From Aotearoamyces nothofagi (lineage: Eukaryota; Ascomycota; Leotiomycetes; Leotiales; Tympanidaceae), in contig JADDTR010000013.1 in NCBI GenBank assembly GCA_015345905.1, forward strand, positions 439,411 through 503,410: DNA of 64,000 bases. The letters are read 5' to 3'. Each line of letters opens with the position of its first letter. Position 1 is the first letter of the stretch. This document shows, piece by piece, positions 10,561 to 22,138 of the stretch. The notes below the pieces were generated by a model. That model was not told the DNA's origin and ran no database searches. It was given only the letters and a program-made list of their open reading frames with translations. The position numbers and the translations under genes are program-made.

Positions 10561-11649
10561 CAGCAGGCAAGCCACCCAGCAGTACAGCAGGTGAGCAGGT
10601 ACACAGTACTGCGGTACTACTCCTTGCTGCCTGTACTGCCTGTACTGCCTGCACTGCCTGTGCGTGCTACCTGTACTGTGCGGATACGGTGCTGCACAGC
10701 TGCTGTCCCGCTGCCACCCTCCTACCACCCCTTCCCTCTGCCACAGCGGCGAGAGACCGCAGAGCCTAGAATTTGAATGCCAGCTGCAAGGGAGAATGGG
10801 GGCACGTGCTAGCTACGGTAGGTACAGGATGTGCTCGCTCTCTCCGGTAGCAAGCAGTATACAAGGGACAAGGGAAAGAGCCCTCCGGCGCAGTTCCTAC
10901 AGTACAACAGACTAGCACAGGGGGCTCGCTCCGGGGCTCGCTCCGGGCCTAACAGCGCACTGCTCTCTCCGGCTTTGCGCGTTGCGTAGAATTCAACAGA
11001 TTAGCCGAGCGCCCTGGTGAGTCGCATAATGTCCCTCGCCAAGAATCAGCCCTAGTCCTCTTTGTCTTCACAAAGTGCCCGATTCACATGGCTCTTGCCT
11101 TGTTTTGTCAGAAACACCCAAACACAGGCAAACACAGCAGAAACTATCCCTGGAAGACACGATACAAGGTAAAGTTCGCCCAACGAGACGGCCCCGGCCT
11201 CCCGGTTTCGAGAAAAAGCCCGTTACCGAGTTACCGAGTTGCCGAGCCGGAGCAAGCGAAGAAGAAAAGGTACTCACACGTACCCAGAGTATGCTTGCCT
11301 CGATGCCTATCTTATCACATCCGGGGCATATATACGATGCTGTACCTACATAGTTACCACATCATTGGCCAAGCCCTTGTCAAATATCCATGTCTACTAC
11401 CCTGCCTGCTAGAATCTGCTGGAATGCCCTTTGGGGATTGTTCGCGGAGGACCAAAGTATATACTGTGTTGCTGTACCTACATAGTTCCTAGTAGCAGTA
11501 TCTTTGTTGACTTGATTGACCGCTCGTCCGCTGTACCAGCTGACATCCCTTGGGGTCCAGCTTCCTTAATATTTGACTTTGCAGATTCAATTGCCTCGTT
11601 TCGAGTCGCGTTGGTCCATTTAGGCGTGCTTATTCAAAAAGTTGCAATA

Positions 11650-13432
11650 ATGATGTTGCGGTCGGCAAGAGCAAGCTCCGTAGTTGCAGCTCCGCTGTCA
11701 GCTGGACCGAGAACATCTGCTCGATCCTTCTTCACATCTCGTGTTGTGTCTAACACGAGTACATCGACTTTATACTGTAGTACACAGCCCGTCCTGACAC
11801 GTCCGCTTCTATCCCAATACTCCTTCTCCGCATCATACAAACTACAACAAGCCCCCCCTCACCTTCGATTCGGACGGCATTTCCACGCCACAGCCATCAG
11901 CATGGCAGAAACACGGACAGAGAGCGACGCCTTTGGGGAGGTACAGGTGCCGGCGGATAAGTACTGGGGAGCGCAGACGGAAAGGTCTTTGGAGAATTTC
12001 GAGATCAACCAACCTCAAGACCGCATGCCGCCCCCAGTTATAAAGGCATTTGGCATATTGAAAGGTGCAGCAGCAGCAGTGAACATGAACTTTGGACTAG
12101 GTACGCTCTGAGATCAATTGAATGGTTACATACGCTCATAGTCTTTTTTCCGACAGATCCCAAGATTGGCAAAGCCATACAAGAAGCAGCCGCGGAAGTA
12201 GCCTCCTTAAAGCTTATCGATCACTTCCCACTTGTTGTATGGCAGACTGGTTCTGGTACACAATCTAACATGAACGCCAACGAGGTCATCTCGAATCGGG
12301 CTATCGAGATACTTGGAGGAAAGAAAGGCAGCAAGAAACCTGTTCACCCTAATGACCATGTCAACATGAGCGCTTCCTCAAACGATACCTTCCCTACCGT
12401 CATGCACATTGCAGCCGTCCTTGAGATTGAGCACGAGCTATTGCCATCTATCAAGGGTCTCAGGGATGCTTTACAGGCGAAAGTCGATGAGTTTGAAGCC
12501 AAGAAGATCATCAAGATTGGACGCACGCATTTGCAGGACGCAACACCTTTAACTCTTGCCCAAGAGTTCTCGGGTTATGTAGCCCAGCTCGACTTCGGCA
12601 TTAAGCGTGTCGAGTCATCTCTGCCAGATCTCAAATTGCTTGCACAAGGTGGCACGGCGGTCGGAACCGGCATCAACACATTCAAGGGCTTCGCGGAAGG
12701 AATTGCGGCTGAGGTTAGCAAAATGACTGGCATCGAATTCAAGACGGCACCAAACAAGTTTGAGGCATTGGCCGCGCATGATGCAATCGTACAAGCCTCA
12801 GGATCGCTAAACACGCTCGCAAGTTCTCTCTTTAAGATCGCCCAGGATATCAGATACTTAGGTAGCGGCCCAAGATGTGGCCTCGGCGAGCTAAATCTCC
12901 CAGAGAATGAACCTGGCAGCAGCATCATGCCTGGAAAGGTTAATCCAACGCAATGTGAGGCACTGACCATGATATGCGCCCAGGTCATTGGCAACCATGT
13001 TGCTTCGACAATTGGTGGCATGAACGGCCAGTTCGAACTGAACGTTTTCAAGCCTCTCTTAATTCGAAACTTGCTCCACAGTGTACGCATCCTCTCTGAC
13101 GGCATGAGGTCATTTGAAAAGAACCTTGTGGTTGGCCTACAGGCGAATGAGGCAAAGATTTCGTCCATCATGAAAGAATCGTAAGTACTTGGGAGATATC
13201 ACACTACTAGACTCACTCACATCCGCTGACCTATCATAGCCTAATGCTTGTGACATGCCTAAACCCGAAGATTGGGTATGACATGGCCAGTAAGGTCGCG
13301 AAGAACGCTCACAAGAAGGGGCTGACGCTGAAGGAGAGTGCAATGGAGCTCAAGGCGCTAAGTGAGGAGGACTTTGACAAGCTTGTCAGGCCTGAGTTAA
13401 TGGTTGGGCCGGAGGATTATAAGGGTGCCTGA
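11650..13432 (+). CDS. fumR: Fumarate hydratase class II, mitochondrial/cytosolic
   Basis: Three exons (11650-12100, 12157-13180, 13240-13432) sum to 1668 nt and 555 aa. The first ~85 residues are Arg/Ser-rich with almost no acids, typical of a mitochondrial presequence. A second Met ([20 protein letters not shown]) begins the mature enzyme and could serve as a cytosolic start. Diagnostic blocks are [31 protein letters not shown] (substrate-binding), [11 protein letters not shown] with the catalytic His, and the class II signature [11 protein letters not shown] with the catalytic Ser. The enzyme interconverts fumarate and malate in the TCA cycle. Two adjacent ATGs at 11650 and 11653 are equivalent starts. 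The identification is firm; the symbol is the Aspergillus-style name. Confidence 0.97.
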
Positions 13433-14627
13433 ATAAGTATTATATCTTAAAGCATAAATGTATATAAGAAGCAGCAAGTGCAAACTGTAGTAAATAGGTA
13501 CCTCTAAGAAGTGTACATCAAGGCACATCGGACCTAAACAAGCTCGGTAGTTTTCTATTATACCTACTAGGACCTGCCAGGATGTTATAGTACTAAAATT
13601 ATAATAATAAGTACCTAATAGAGTACTATCCCTCCTGAATGCTTACTTAGCACGGCCTACCAAGGTACCACCGTGGTGTACACCAGAATGTACAGTATTC
13701 TATACAATACTGTTACAGTATATTTTAGAGTTTAGATTGGCAAAATACTTAAGTAGGTACAGCACGATTAGTATAAGTACCTAAGGTAAGGTAAGTACTA
13801 TATATAGTGAACCTACCTGTATTCTGGTAAAACATGTTTGGAGCTCAAAATCCCGTTCCAGTTCTTGGAGTACCCGCACTTGAACATCTTTCACCATCTC
13901 ATAGCCGAGTCCTACCTTACCTAGAATAAGTCGTCTTGTTAAGGTATCTAGTACTTAGTATTGTATGAAAAGCACCAGCGTTTAATCTCCAACGTCGAAG
14001 ATGAGAATAAGGTAGTAGGTACCTTGCTTACTAAGCATATATAAGGACCTTACCTACCCCAAAACAAGAACGGCTACATATTCGAAAATGCTGCACAGAT
14101 TTGTACAGTGCATGATTTTAACTCATCGAAAGTTTCAAATACCTCAAAGATACCTTACGGTACTTATTTATATTATGTATGTATATTGATGGTATATTCG
14201 AATAACCAAATCGTGATAGCATGAAAAATAAACCTTGTACATTTCTAGGGCCTTAATTGGCACTTTATGCTGTAAAATGTATTTTTCCAATATTTCTTAC
14301 ATATTTATTAGATGCTCGGCATTTTCAAATATGCAGCCATTTTTACATTCAGATAATAATCGGAGTAAGGTATTTTGGGCGAATAATTTCCAAAAACTTC
14401 GGAAAATTTTGGGGTAGGTTTACGTAATATTGGGGCAGGTCTTGGTAAATAACCGTCGTAGTAAATATTAGTACTAGGAGGTACTTCAGTAAAGGTAGTA
14501 CCTACTACATAGTACCTTTCAGGTGCGTACCAGTCGTACAATTCTGTGTTACACATAAATACCTACATCCGTAGGCCGCTACACAGAGTGACTTTAACTA
14601 GAACTACTACCTACTGTAGTAGGTAAG
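13433..14627. other. AT-rich gene-free interval with TACCTA/TAGGTA words
   Basis: About 1.2 kb after fumarase has no coding signal. It is AT-rich and full of taggtacc-, aaggtaagg- and tactagta-like words, many self-complementary. It leads directly into the left inverted repeat of the mariner relic and may include older, unrecognisable transposon remains. Confidence 0.45.
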
Positions 14628-15409
14628 TAGTAGGTATAAATTGGGTACCGGAAGAAATTGTAGTGATAAGAAATGGCGGTCTGCCTTACAGTATATAGTC
14701 GTATACCCAAATGAAAATGTATTACCACACCACCAAATGGGCTTCGAAACCAAAGACCACACCAGTAGTAAGAGCACAAATTTGGGCTCGCTATAGAGAT
14801 AGAAAGTTTGGGATTCCTTTATAGGAGCAGAATTGGGTCCATTGGTGATTTTGGAAAAGGGGACCAGAATGAACCAAACTTGCTATACTGAAGAGGTACT
14901 TAACCCATTCTTCATTCCCTTCTATAATATGATGTAAAGAAAGTTTAGTCAGCCAAAGTCACCTGTATACTTACAAGAAGATAGAGCAAAGTATCACTTT
15001 GCAACTGAGTATAAGAAGTCTCAAAAGGTTTATCTCACCTTCTTGAATCGCCTTCTCAGTCTCCAGATTTTACTCATATTGAGAATCTTTGGAAGCAGGC
15101 CAAGAATTCAGTAGCAGAATGACAATATAGGATCAGGAATATTGCTCAAATAGAGGAGGTATTGAGAGATGAGTAGTCAAAGATTAAAGGGGAAGAATTG
15201 GAAAAGTTGTCCCAGAGTAAGTATAAAGAATTGCTCTATTCATCAAGGCAAAAGGCGGGTCTATTAAATATTAAACCTAATCAGCCAATCAATCATCTAC
15301 ATCTTATTTCATTTAATTATATTATGGCGTTGAGTTATTCCATTTCAAAGCTGGGGGGGTTGCTGTTCGGAAGCGACGAACACTTCCTGTACCCAATTTG
15401 TGCCTACTA
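14628..15409 (+). mobile_element. Decayed Tc1/mariner DNA transposon
   Basis: Terminal inverted repeats are visible. Bases 14628-14654 match the reverse complement of 15383-15409 at 24 of 27 positions, and both ends sit on TA dinucleotides, the family's target site. Inside, reading rightward, are transposase fragments: GPLVILEKGTRMNQTCYTEE from 14836, VYLQEDRAKYHFA near 14965-15003 (second catalytic Asp), and, in a different frame, SPDFTHIENLW from about 15060 (third catalytic acid). The copy is about 780 bp and the usual 1.3-1.9 kb is not reached, so the N-terminal DNA-binding half is missing. Stops at 14935, near 15120 and near 15175, plus a frame change between 15003 and 15050, make it non-functional. 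Two of the stops look like Trp codons changed by G-to-A. Confidence 0.82.
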
Positions 15410-15446
15410 GGTTACCTACCTACCTCTTATACCTAAGTACTTAGTC

Positions 15447-16813
15447 TCATAATCCAACAGCCTCTCTGACTAAGGCCATCGTCGATTCGGCGCTATTGCG
15501 AGCCTTCTTCGCCCCTTCCTTCTCTACATGGTCAAGATAGTGCCCATCATCTTCTGCCATTACTTCTTTATATCGAGCCCGTATGGGAGCAAGAGCGGTT
15601 GATATTACATCCGAGACCAATATCTTAAAATCTCGCAAGCTCATTGAGGAGTATACTCCCCCCAGCTCCTCCGCACTTCTATAACTTCCATCGAAGTAGG
15701 AGAGTAACTGAAGAAGATTTGAAACCCCTGGACGTGATGTTGGGTCATAAGAAACATAGTTCATAGAGTCTGTGAGTGCAGCCATGATCTTTCGAGAGAT
15801 CTCTTCATAATCATCTGTGAGAAGAATCCTTGATCTAAGATCTGGATGTGATTTAGACATCTTCAAGTGAGGCTCTTGCAAAGACATCACCCGCTTTGCG
15901 GGAGCTGAACAAGTAAAGTTAGCATTGGCCTGGTGACTGATAAAAGATATTTCATACAGAGAATTGTCTGGGGAGCCGTCAAATAATTTCCGAAAGAGTG
16001 ATTGAAATTCGTAGCGCATTCACGGGCGAATTCTAGATGTTGACTTTGATCTTCGCCTACCGGCACGTGTGTTGCCCTTGGCAATCAGCTCAACAGATCC
16101 AACTATTATTGAACAAAGGAATATATACCTATGTACCAAGATATCTGCAGCCTGTAGGACTGGATAGGAGAACAAGCCCAGCTTCAACCTAGACTTGCTT
16201 CCTGTATCCAATGGAGAGGCATCATGCGCTAAATGCATTTTGCTCTATTGAACCGTAAGCTGTGCGCTGGAGATAATCTAGGACAAGTTCGAACCTTCCA
16301 CTGCGTCATACGGGACAAATAACCCATCGAAGCAGTACAACTTAAAACCCACATGAGCTCCGAATGAGCCTGAACCTATAGGGAAATATCAGTATGATAT
16401 CTCATTATTGACTTAAGAATACCAACTGAAGATTGATAAAACAAGATAGACCGCTCAGGGTTAAGGCCAACGGCCAAGAGCGTTGCTAAGGCCTCCCTTT
16501 TCCATTGCCTAAGGCGGGCGGGATCTTGAGGGACGGTGATAGCATGTAGGTCCACGACTGAGTAGAGCAATTTCGTTCCCTTCGCAGCCGTATCCTGCAA
16601 GTTTACCCATTGCTGTAGAGCACCAAGATAATTTCCGAGATGAGGAATACCAGTGGGCTGAATACCTGAGAAGATCACCTGACTCTGTGATTGAGGTTTA
16701 GAGGAGTAATGTCGCCACGGCTCCGAGCCCAAAAATCGGTGACCTTTCGAAGACGTGGAACACGTTACTGATCCAGGAAACCTGTATCTGACATGGCGGC
16801 ACGATACAAGCAT
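15447..16813 (-). CDS. MSW1: Tryptophan-tRNA ligase, mitochondrial
   Basis: Five exons (16813-16427, 16375-16295, 16244-16129, 16076-15958, 15904-15447) sum to 1161 nt and 386 aa, the usual length for mitochondrial TrpRS. The class I motif HIGH appears as [33 protein letters not shown] and [20 protein letters not shown] are the active-site blocks, and [15 protein letters not shown] carries the KMSKS loop. The first ~40 residues are basic and Ser-rich, fitting a mitochondrial presequence. It charges tRNA-Trp in the organelle. Intron 1 begins GTTGGT, a weaker donor than the rest. All boundaries were fixed by frame closure and family consensus. It lies just upstream of another mitochondrial translation gene on the same strand. 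Confidence 0.95.
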
Positions 16814-17119
16814 TGCTAAGAGAAATACTTATATACCATATGAATATTCAGGAGAATAAGTTCAATTTCGTTGAAATGGCAAGGTCCTAGGCGCGCTAGT
16901 GCGCGTATACACGTGATGTGATGTAATTACATAAATTATGGCAAGATACAAAGTATACATTTCTTACATAGTCGCTGTTGGTCTATCTTATAGAGGCATG
17001 TGTGTACCTCGACGCCATTACATGCTTCCCAGACGCCATATAGCAATGCTCTTCCATCACTCTACCCACCCCGACGATGCTATCTTCCGCACTCCTTTCC
17101 CTCCCGAGTTAGCATTCTT
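16814..17119. promoter_or_regulatory. Short spacer upstream of MSW1
   Basis: About 300 bases between the mitochondrial S10 stop codon and the TrpRS start. It contains the TrpRS promoter and the S10 3' end. A GC-rich gcgcgctagtgcgcg palindrome-like stretch lies around 16890-16906. No gene is seen. Confidence 0.4.
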
Positions 17120-18125
17120 TTAATGGGTTATATGTGACATTGGTGCATTGCCGCTCGATGCAAGTTTGAACTTCTCACTATTCATAAGCTCCAAAACCTT
17201 CTCCGACGTCTGTAGGGTTTTCTTGCGACCAAAATGAGCCCACTTCGGTTCCATGACGCTTTTCAGATTCTCCAAGCTAACATCCATTGTCTTCCCGACA
17301 CCTATCATTACTTAGCACAGGTTTTAGGGTGGGTCAATATCTCGTGGCCTACCCAATTCATTATATTCCCATACATTAGCTTTCATTCCGATCCCGTAAT
17401 ATGCGTGCTTCTTCAAGAAGGCCAGCCATAATTCGACCGTTTCTGGGTGTCCGTCTTTGATTTGGATCAGTCGTCGTACTGTCACCCGCTCGAAATTCTC
17501 CTGCGATTTCTTAAAAACGAAATTACTCTTTGGTACAGTCCATCGTTGTGTTATTCTAGGCAAAGGAATTGGCCCGAAAGCTGGAAGATTTAAATAGTAT
17601 GCTGCTCGTAACGCGAAGTCGGCAAAAAATTCGAGATTCCTAACACTGTAGGAGCGCATCTGAAGGTCACACGACGGTACACCATATTGTGCTTCGCGCC
17701 GCAAAGGTCGCAGGTAGATAGCCTGTACACTACGAGGCAGTCGGACAGCAGTATCTGAGCCCCTACTTGATTCTTCCGTCACCGAAATACTATACCATGT
17801 TAGCAATTGTTCACGAGAAGCGCTGGTGAAAGATATATACCTGGAGGATATATCTTCGGTTACTAGGTCTCTTTATTTGGAGTCAACTTGGCAATTCTAT
17901 GGGGGTCGATACTGGGCACATACAGTATAGGCACTTTGTTGCGCTCATTTGTATCTTGAATTGAGGCTGTTGATGAAAACTTAGCTCCTGGGGATCTTAA
18001 TGTTGTGAGCGTCGGAGCAGTCTGCCATGTTAGAAAAAGCTTCTAATAGATCAGTTTTGGAGAAACCTTACCCTTGCACGACAAACCATAAGCCAAGAAG
18101 GCCTCAGTGGCTGTAATGGATTCAT
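17120..18125 (-). CDS. RSM10: Mitochondrial small-subunit ribosomal protein S10 (uS10m)
   Basis: Four exons (18125-18072, 18021-17864, 17789-17353, 17301-17120) sum to 831 nt and 276 aa. The uS10 core is clear in the middle: VPKSNFVFKKSQENFERVT, RRLIQIKDGHPETVELWL and KHAYYGIGMKANVWEYNELG. The N-terminal 90 residues are a basic presequence-like extension followed by fungal-specific sequence. The C-terminus (GVGKTMDVSLENLK...) is the usual fungal tail. The protein is a component of the mitoribosomal 37S subunit head. For the last intron I chose the acceptor at 17302 because it restores LGVGK; a second AG at 17311 would add three residues (V-M-I replacing the junction) and cannot be excluded. 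Confidence 0.93.
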
Positions 18126-18853
18126 GCCTAGCTGTAGTCGTGTCTCAAAATGGCAAGATGAGAAGTTACCGTGAGGACGAGAGGTTGGCGCCTTACTAGA
18201 TCATTCCGGCAACTGCCGTATTTAGCTATTACCCATGCAATGCAAGCGCATCTTGCCATTTGACTGTCATTTACTACACAGTTCAGATCATGGAAATTCA
18301 TAATAAAACGAGATAGTCATGGGTATATAGTTTACAATTCCTCTGCACTATGTATGAACTAACCTGAATAGTTGGGCCTGTGTTTGGTTGTTCTGACTGA
18401 GCCTATTTGCTGTCGACATTTTCGGGATTGCAATCATACATGTGCCAGAGCAGGTACAAGCAGTTACGTAGCATACATCGAAAGATATTTAGCAAATGCA
18501 CGGTGCCGAATATCGGTAAGCCTATTTCTAAGCATTACTCCACGGACCAGGCCAACCAGGCTTCAAATTGGGGTGATGGCGAGTTTGACCATAACTACCT
18601 CACTGTCCACAAGATAGGACTCTTCCACCAATAATCGGCCTCGTTCAGGGCCATCTAACACAATAAATAATAGTGTGCAGCGATGTGCTCAAAGATCATC
18701 AGAGGGAGAGCTCCAGTGGTACTGCTATGCTGTAGATGCCATCCGTTGTAGTGTTCATGTTCTACGAATGGAGGCCATTAATTGCAGATAACAATACTCT
18801 GTGGATAGTACTGTAAGACCGCATATAGAAATGGAGACTTGGGTGATACGTGA
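18126..18853. other. Intergenic region with one small ORF
   Basis: The interval upstream of RSM10 and downstream of FCF2. A plus-strand ORF from the ATG at 18440 to 18634 would encode 64 aa. It has a mixed, protein-like composition (N-terminal basic, then DQANQASNWGDGEFDHNYL), but there is no homology I recognise and no splice evidence. I would not annotate it as a gene without transcript support. Confidence 0.35.
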
Positions 18854-20102
18854 TCAACCTCTTGAGCTTTTCTTAACTCTTTGTGCCTTGAGGGCCTTAT
18901 AGTGAATCTTTTTGCCGCTCGTCTTAGCCTTCTGAATATCGTTGTACTTGGACTTGAAGCGCTGGGTATTCTTCTCGCCAGCAAGAACCTCCTCGGTGAA
19001 GGTACGCTTCCGTTCTTTGTTTGTGAGTCTAGCAGTGTAAAACTCTGTCGGGCCTTCAACAATGGTGCCTACATGAGAGAATTCTGGGACATCGTTCTTC
19101 CTGTTGTTGTCTTTCTTATAGTGCCTAATAGTTTGAAGAGGAAATATTAGCTTGTGTTCCCATACTGGATAGAAATATGAGCTATCATACAAAGAGCTCT
19201 GGACTCCAAGAGCATATCTTAGAATACATTCTCTGTCTATATCAAAGGCACTGGGGGTCTAAGCAACTAACCTTTTGGGATCGAGTACTGAACGCATACG
19301 AAGTAGTTGTAAATCGCGCTTGAGCGCTGGGGTCAGAGTTGTGCGAGGGAGGTTGTACCAATCTGCCCCAGCTGAGGCCTTCTTTTCCTGTTGCCTATAT
19401 TAGCGACCGTTGCAGAAGGTTGCTAAAAGGATATGAAATGTGATGATTTAAAAGTCAGAGTAACTATGAATTTCACAAGGATGTGATGGCTCTCATAGAT
19501 GCAGAGAAGGTGCCCAAGACGGGACCAGAGTTCTGCGTCAAGAGATCTTTCGGATACGTTTTCCTCATAAGAAGTAATATGGATCAACAAGAAAATTTAA
19601 TGGTGTAAATACCTTTGCAAATTTAGTTTTCATCATTGTTGGATCTTCTACACACCGCACTCCGTTTGAGAGTTTCCGTTCTTTGGCACTGACAAGGAGT
19701 TCCGGAGCGACTTGAACACCCTGACTAGTTGATCTGATGTAAGAAGTAGGTGGTCTGCTATAGGACCCAGTGGATATACTACAAGTGCAAACTTGTCAGT
19801 ATAACTCTAACTAGAGACACGTGAACTTTTGAACCATACCTAGTCTGTAAACTGGAAAGTGATCGTATCTGATTCTCTTTCTTTGTTCCAAGACTTACTG
19901 GCACAGCAGACCTCAGCCTTTGCTCAGCATCTTTCAGGATTCCATATATCTGTTCGTCAGATATATCCTCATCGATTAGAGCTGGTCTCAAGGCAGTCGG
20001 CAAGGTATGCTCTCGTTCTCGCCCGGCAGAAGCCATGATCGACACAATTGCTGGAGATACCTGCTCGTCCAACGCCGCACTGAATAATTTTTTAAGGTCC
20101 AA
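18854..20102 (-). CDS. FCF2: rRNA-processing protein Fcf2 family
   Basis: Four exons (20102-19840, 19778-19613, 19387-19272, 19124-18854) sum to 816 nt and 271 aa. The Fcf2 domain occupies the C-terminal half: WYNLPRTTLTPALKRDLQL, LDPKRHYKKDN, FSHVGTIVEGPTEFYTARL, KERKRTFTEEVLAGE and RFKSKYNDIQKAKTSGKK, ending in a basic tail. Fcf2 is a nucleolar factor of the SSU processome needed for early pre-rRNA cleavages and 40S production; the metazoan relative is DNTTIP2/TDIF2. The N-terminal 140 residues are less conserved and acidic to Ser-rich. All junctions use canonical GT-AG signals and close in one frame. Confidence 0.95.
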
Positions 20103-20781
20103 ATTATTGGCGAAGGTAGGAAAATGTTTCGGTTGGGAGGGGATTAGCTAAGCCCGATATATACTAGCATCAATATCATTTACATCGAGTCAAATCTGTT
20201 CAGCCATTACTATAGGTAGGTATTACATGTACTTGAACGCTAGTCAGCCCAGTTATATTCCGAGTGTCAGAAATCGTGCTTATACGGTAGAATGCAAATA
20301 ACATAAGGCTTGACCTCCTTGCAGCCTTGCTGTTCTAGAGTTGCAGGGCTGTAAAGAATGACTACGGCGTCTGTATTTGGATGTGAGGCTGAATATGCAT
20401 TGACAACGCATGTACATCAAGGTGCATGTATATGTAAAATTATTGAGGATTGCCTCCTCACGGCTCTGGTTTTCGGACTTGCCTCTGCACGAAATATGGT
20501 CTTAGAGTTTCTGCATCTTCAATTGTGAATCTCTTGCAGTTTCGCTTACTAGGACGAGCCGTCCTGACTTTGTGCAACTTCATCCAATCACCGCTACTGC
20601 CCGCTCTTGGGCATCAACAGAGCGCCCTGTATTTTCCTTAGAGAGGAGTAAAGAGCAACACCACTGTCTATAAAGACAGCAAGCCTACGTACGATTTCCA
20701 CGTCCTCCTTCATTGCAATAGGCTTTCGCGTGCATATCTATTGGAAAGCGTGACAGTTGAGTCACGAAGCTCTCTCTGATT
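20103..20781. promoter_or_regulatory. Divergent promoter region of FCF2 and hapE
   Basis: Nearly 700 bases between two divergent starts. No coding signal is seen. The stretch 20450-20640 contains a 63-codon ORF with no recognisable features. Confidence 0.45.
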
Positions 20782-21947
20782 ATGGACCCCTCAAACCCAC
20801 CAAGCTCCGGGCAGGGGCAACGTCAGCAACCCGTCTATGATACTAATCATGGAGGTCATTATGGTTAGTATTGTCTCTTCGTCCTATACTTCAACCAAGG
20901 CTAACAATCTTACGTCTGTGCAGGCGCAAGCGCCGCTGTATGTATCTCGAGATGTGTTGGGATGGCTTATTCGTGCTGACTGTAGAGAAGCTCTCTGCCC
21001 AAGGCTATGCACCGGTTCCAGAATTCTACACAGGCGCATGGGCAAACGTAGGGGATTTTTTTTAACAAGACTATTGATATTGATTTTTGGAACTAATGAA
21101 TTTCTAGGTCAACCAGGGCCTACACGGTACATATCGCGACATTCTCACAACATACTGGCAACAGATCATAAACCACCTCGAGAGTGATACCCATGACTAC
21201 AAACTCCACCAGTTACCTTTAGCTCGTATCAAGAAGGTCATGAAAGCAGACCCGGAGGTGAAGATGATCTCAGCTGAGGCTCCTATCCTGTTTGCTAAAG
21301 GCTGTGATATTTTTATCACTGAATTGACAATGCGAGCTTGGATTCATGCCGAGGAAAACAAACGCCGAACTCTTCAAAGGTCAGACATCGCATCTGCACT
21401 AGCTAAGTCTGACATGTTTGACTTCCTTATTGATATTGTCCCACGAGAGGAGGCTGCAACGCATGCCAAGAGAACCACTGGACAGCAAAATCCTGCGTCG
21501 CAGGGTGTTCCGGCTGCGGGCGCTCAGCTTCCAACCCAAGCCAATATTCCTCAGCAGCAGACGGGTCACACAACCCAACAGCATGCAATGGCACCCCCCG
21601 ACTACTCCCTTGGTCATGGCCTGGCTCCAGAGCAAGATTACCGACAGCCAGGCATGTATACCGGCCAGGTCCAACCTAGTGCTGCCACTGCTTATGGCCA
21701 AGCCCCGCCGCATATTTACGGCGAAATGGAGGGAATGTATGGGTATCCCCCAATGCAACCGCAACAGGTATGAACTGCGATGAACCATCTGATCTAATGT
21801 ACTGCTAATGCTCTATGCTAGATGTACCACGTACCACAACGCGCACAAGATCCATCGGTTGCCCAAGACGCTGCACACAGCTATGCTAGACATGATGGAG
21901 GCGAAGGAGATGCCGATGCCGAAGGCGAGCGGGATTATGAGGTTTAG
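20782..21947 (+). CDS. hapE: CCAAT-binding factor subunit HapE (NF-YC)
   Basis: The histone-fold core is unmistakable: [60 protein letters not shown] and [19 protein letters not shown], then [15 protein letters not shown]. This is the NF-YC/HAP5 fold that dimerises with the NF-YB type subunit and binds CCAAT with NF-YA. The C-terminal 150 residues are Gln/Pro/Gly-rich and the tail is acidic. Preferred exons are 20782-20863, 20924-20937, 20988-21047, 21108-21767 and 21822-21947, giving 313 aa. An alternative that skips the 14-nt exon and uses the AG at 20985 is also in frame. The first ~45 residues therefore remain uncertain, while the domain itself is certain. Confidence 0.95.
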
Positions 21948-22138
21948 CTTATAGATGGATGTTGAGAGGTTTATTTGGACGAGGCGTTGAGATGGAATTC
22001 AGTAGGTAAATTGCATTGTTGGGTTTGCAATCCCTTGTGGCGCACGGATAGGGGAGTAATATCAAATTATGCCACTTGACTCGGTTCTGCTTCAGCGATG
22101 TGATCCAAGGGCGTCTTAACACTTCTTGATGACATATA

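Larger units (their letters stand above)
8961..11649. promoter_or_regulatory. Long low-complexity intergenic region between mcm1 and fumarase
   Basis: These 2.7 kb separate two divergent genes and therefore contain both promoters. I find no supportable gene. Positions 9290-9960 are G-rich on the plus strand, 10080-10660 are TAC/GTA-type repeats, and 11000-11640 are ordinary unique sequence that probably carries the fumarase promoter. The large ORFs on both strands from 9557 to 10770 are repeat artefacts rich in Tyr, Thr, Val and Cys. Confidence 0.6.

Noticed and set aside
9557-10769. Long ORFs on both strands (up to 284 codons)
   Set aside because: They arise from repeats lacking stops, have extreme Tyr/Thr/Val/Cys or Pro/His composition, overlap each other and show no domain.
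13433-14627. Second transposon inside the AT-rich interval after fumarase
   Set aside because: Many short palindromic TACCTA words are present, but there is no paired terminal repeat, no transposase motif and no target duplication.
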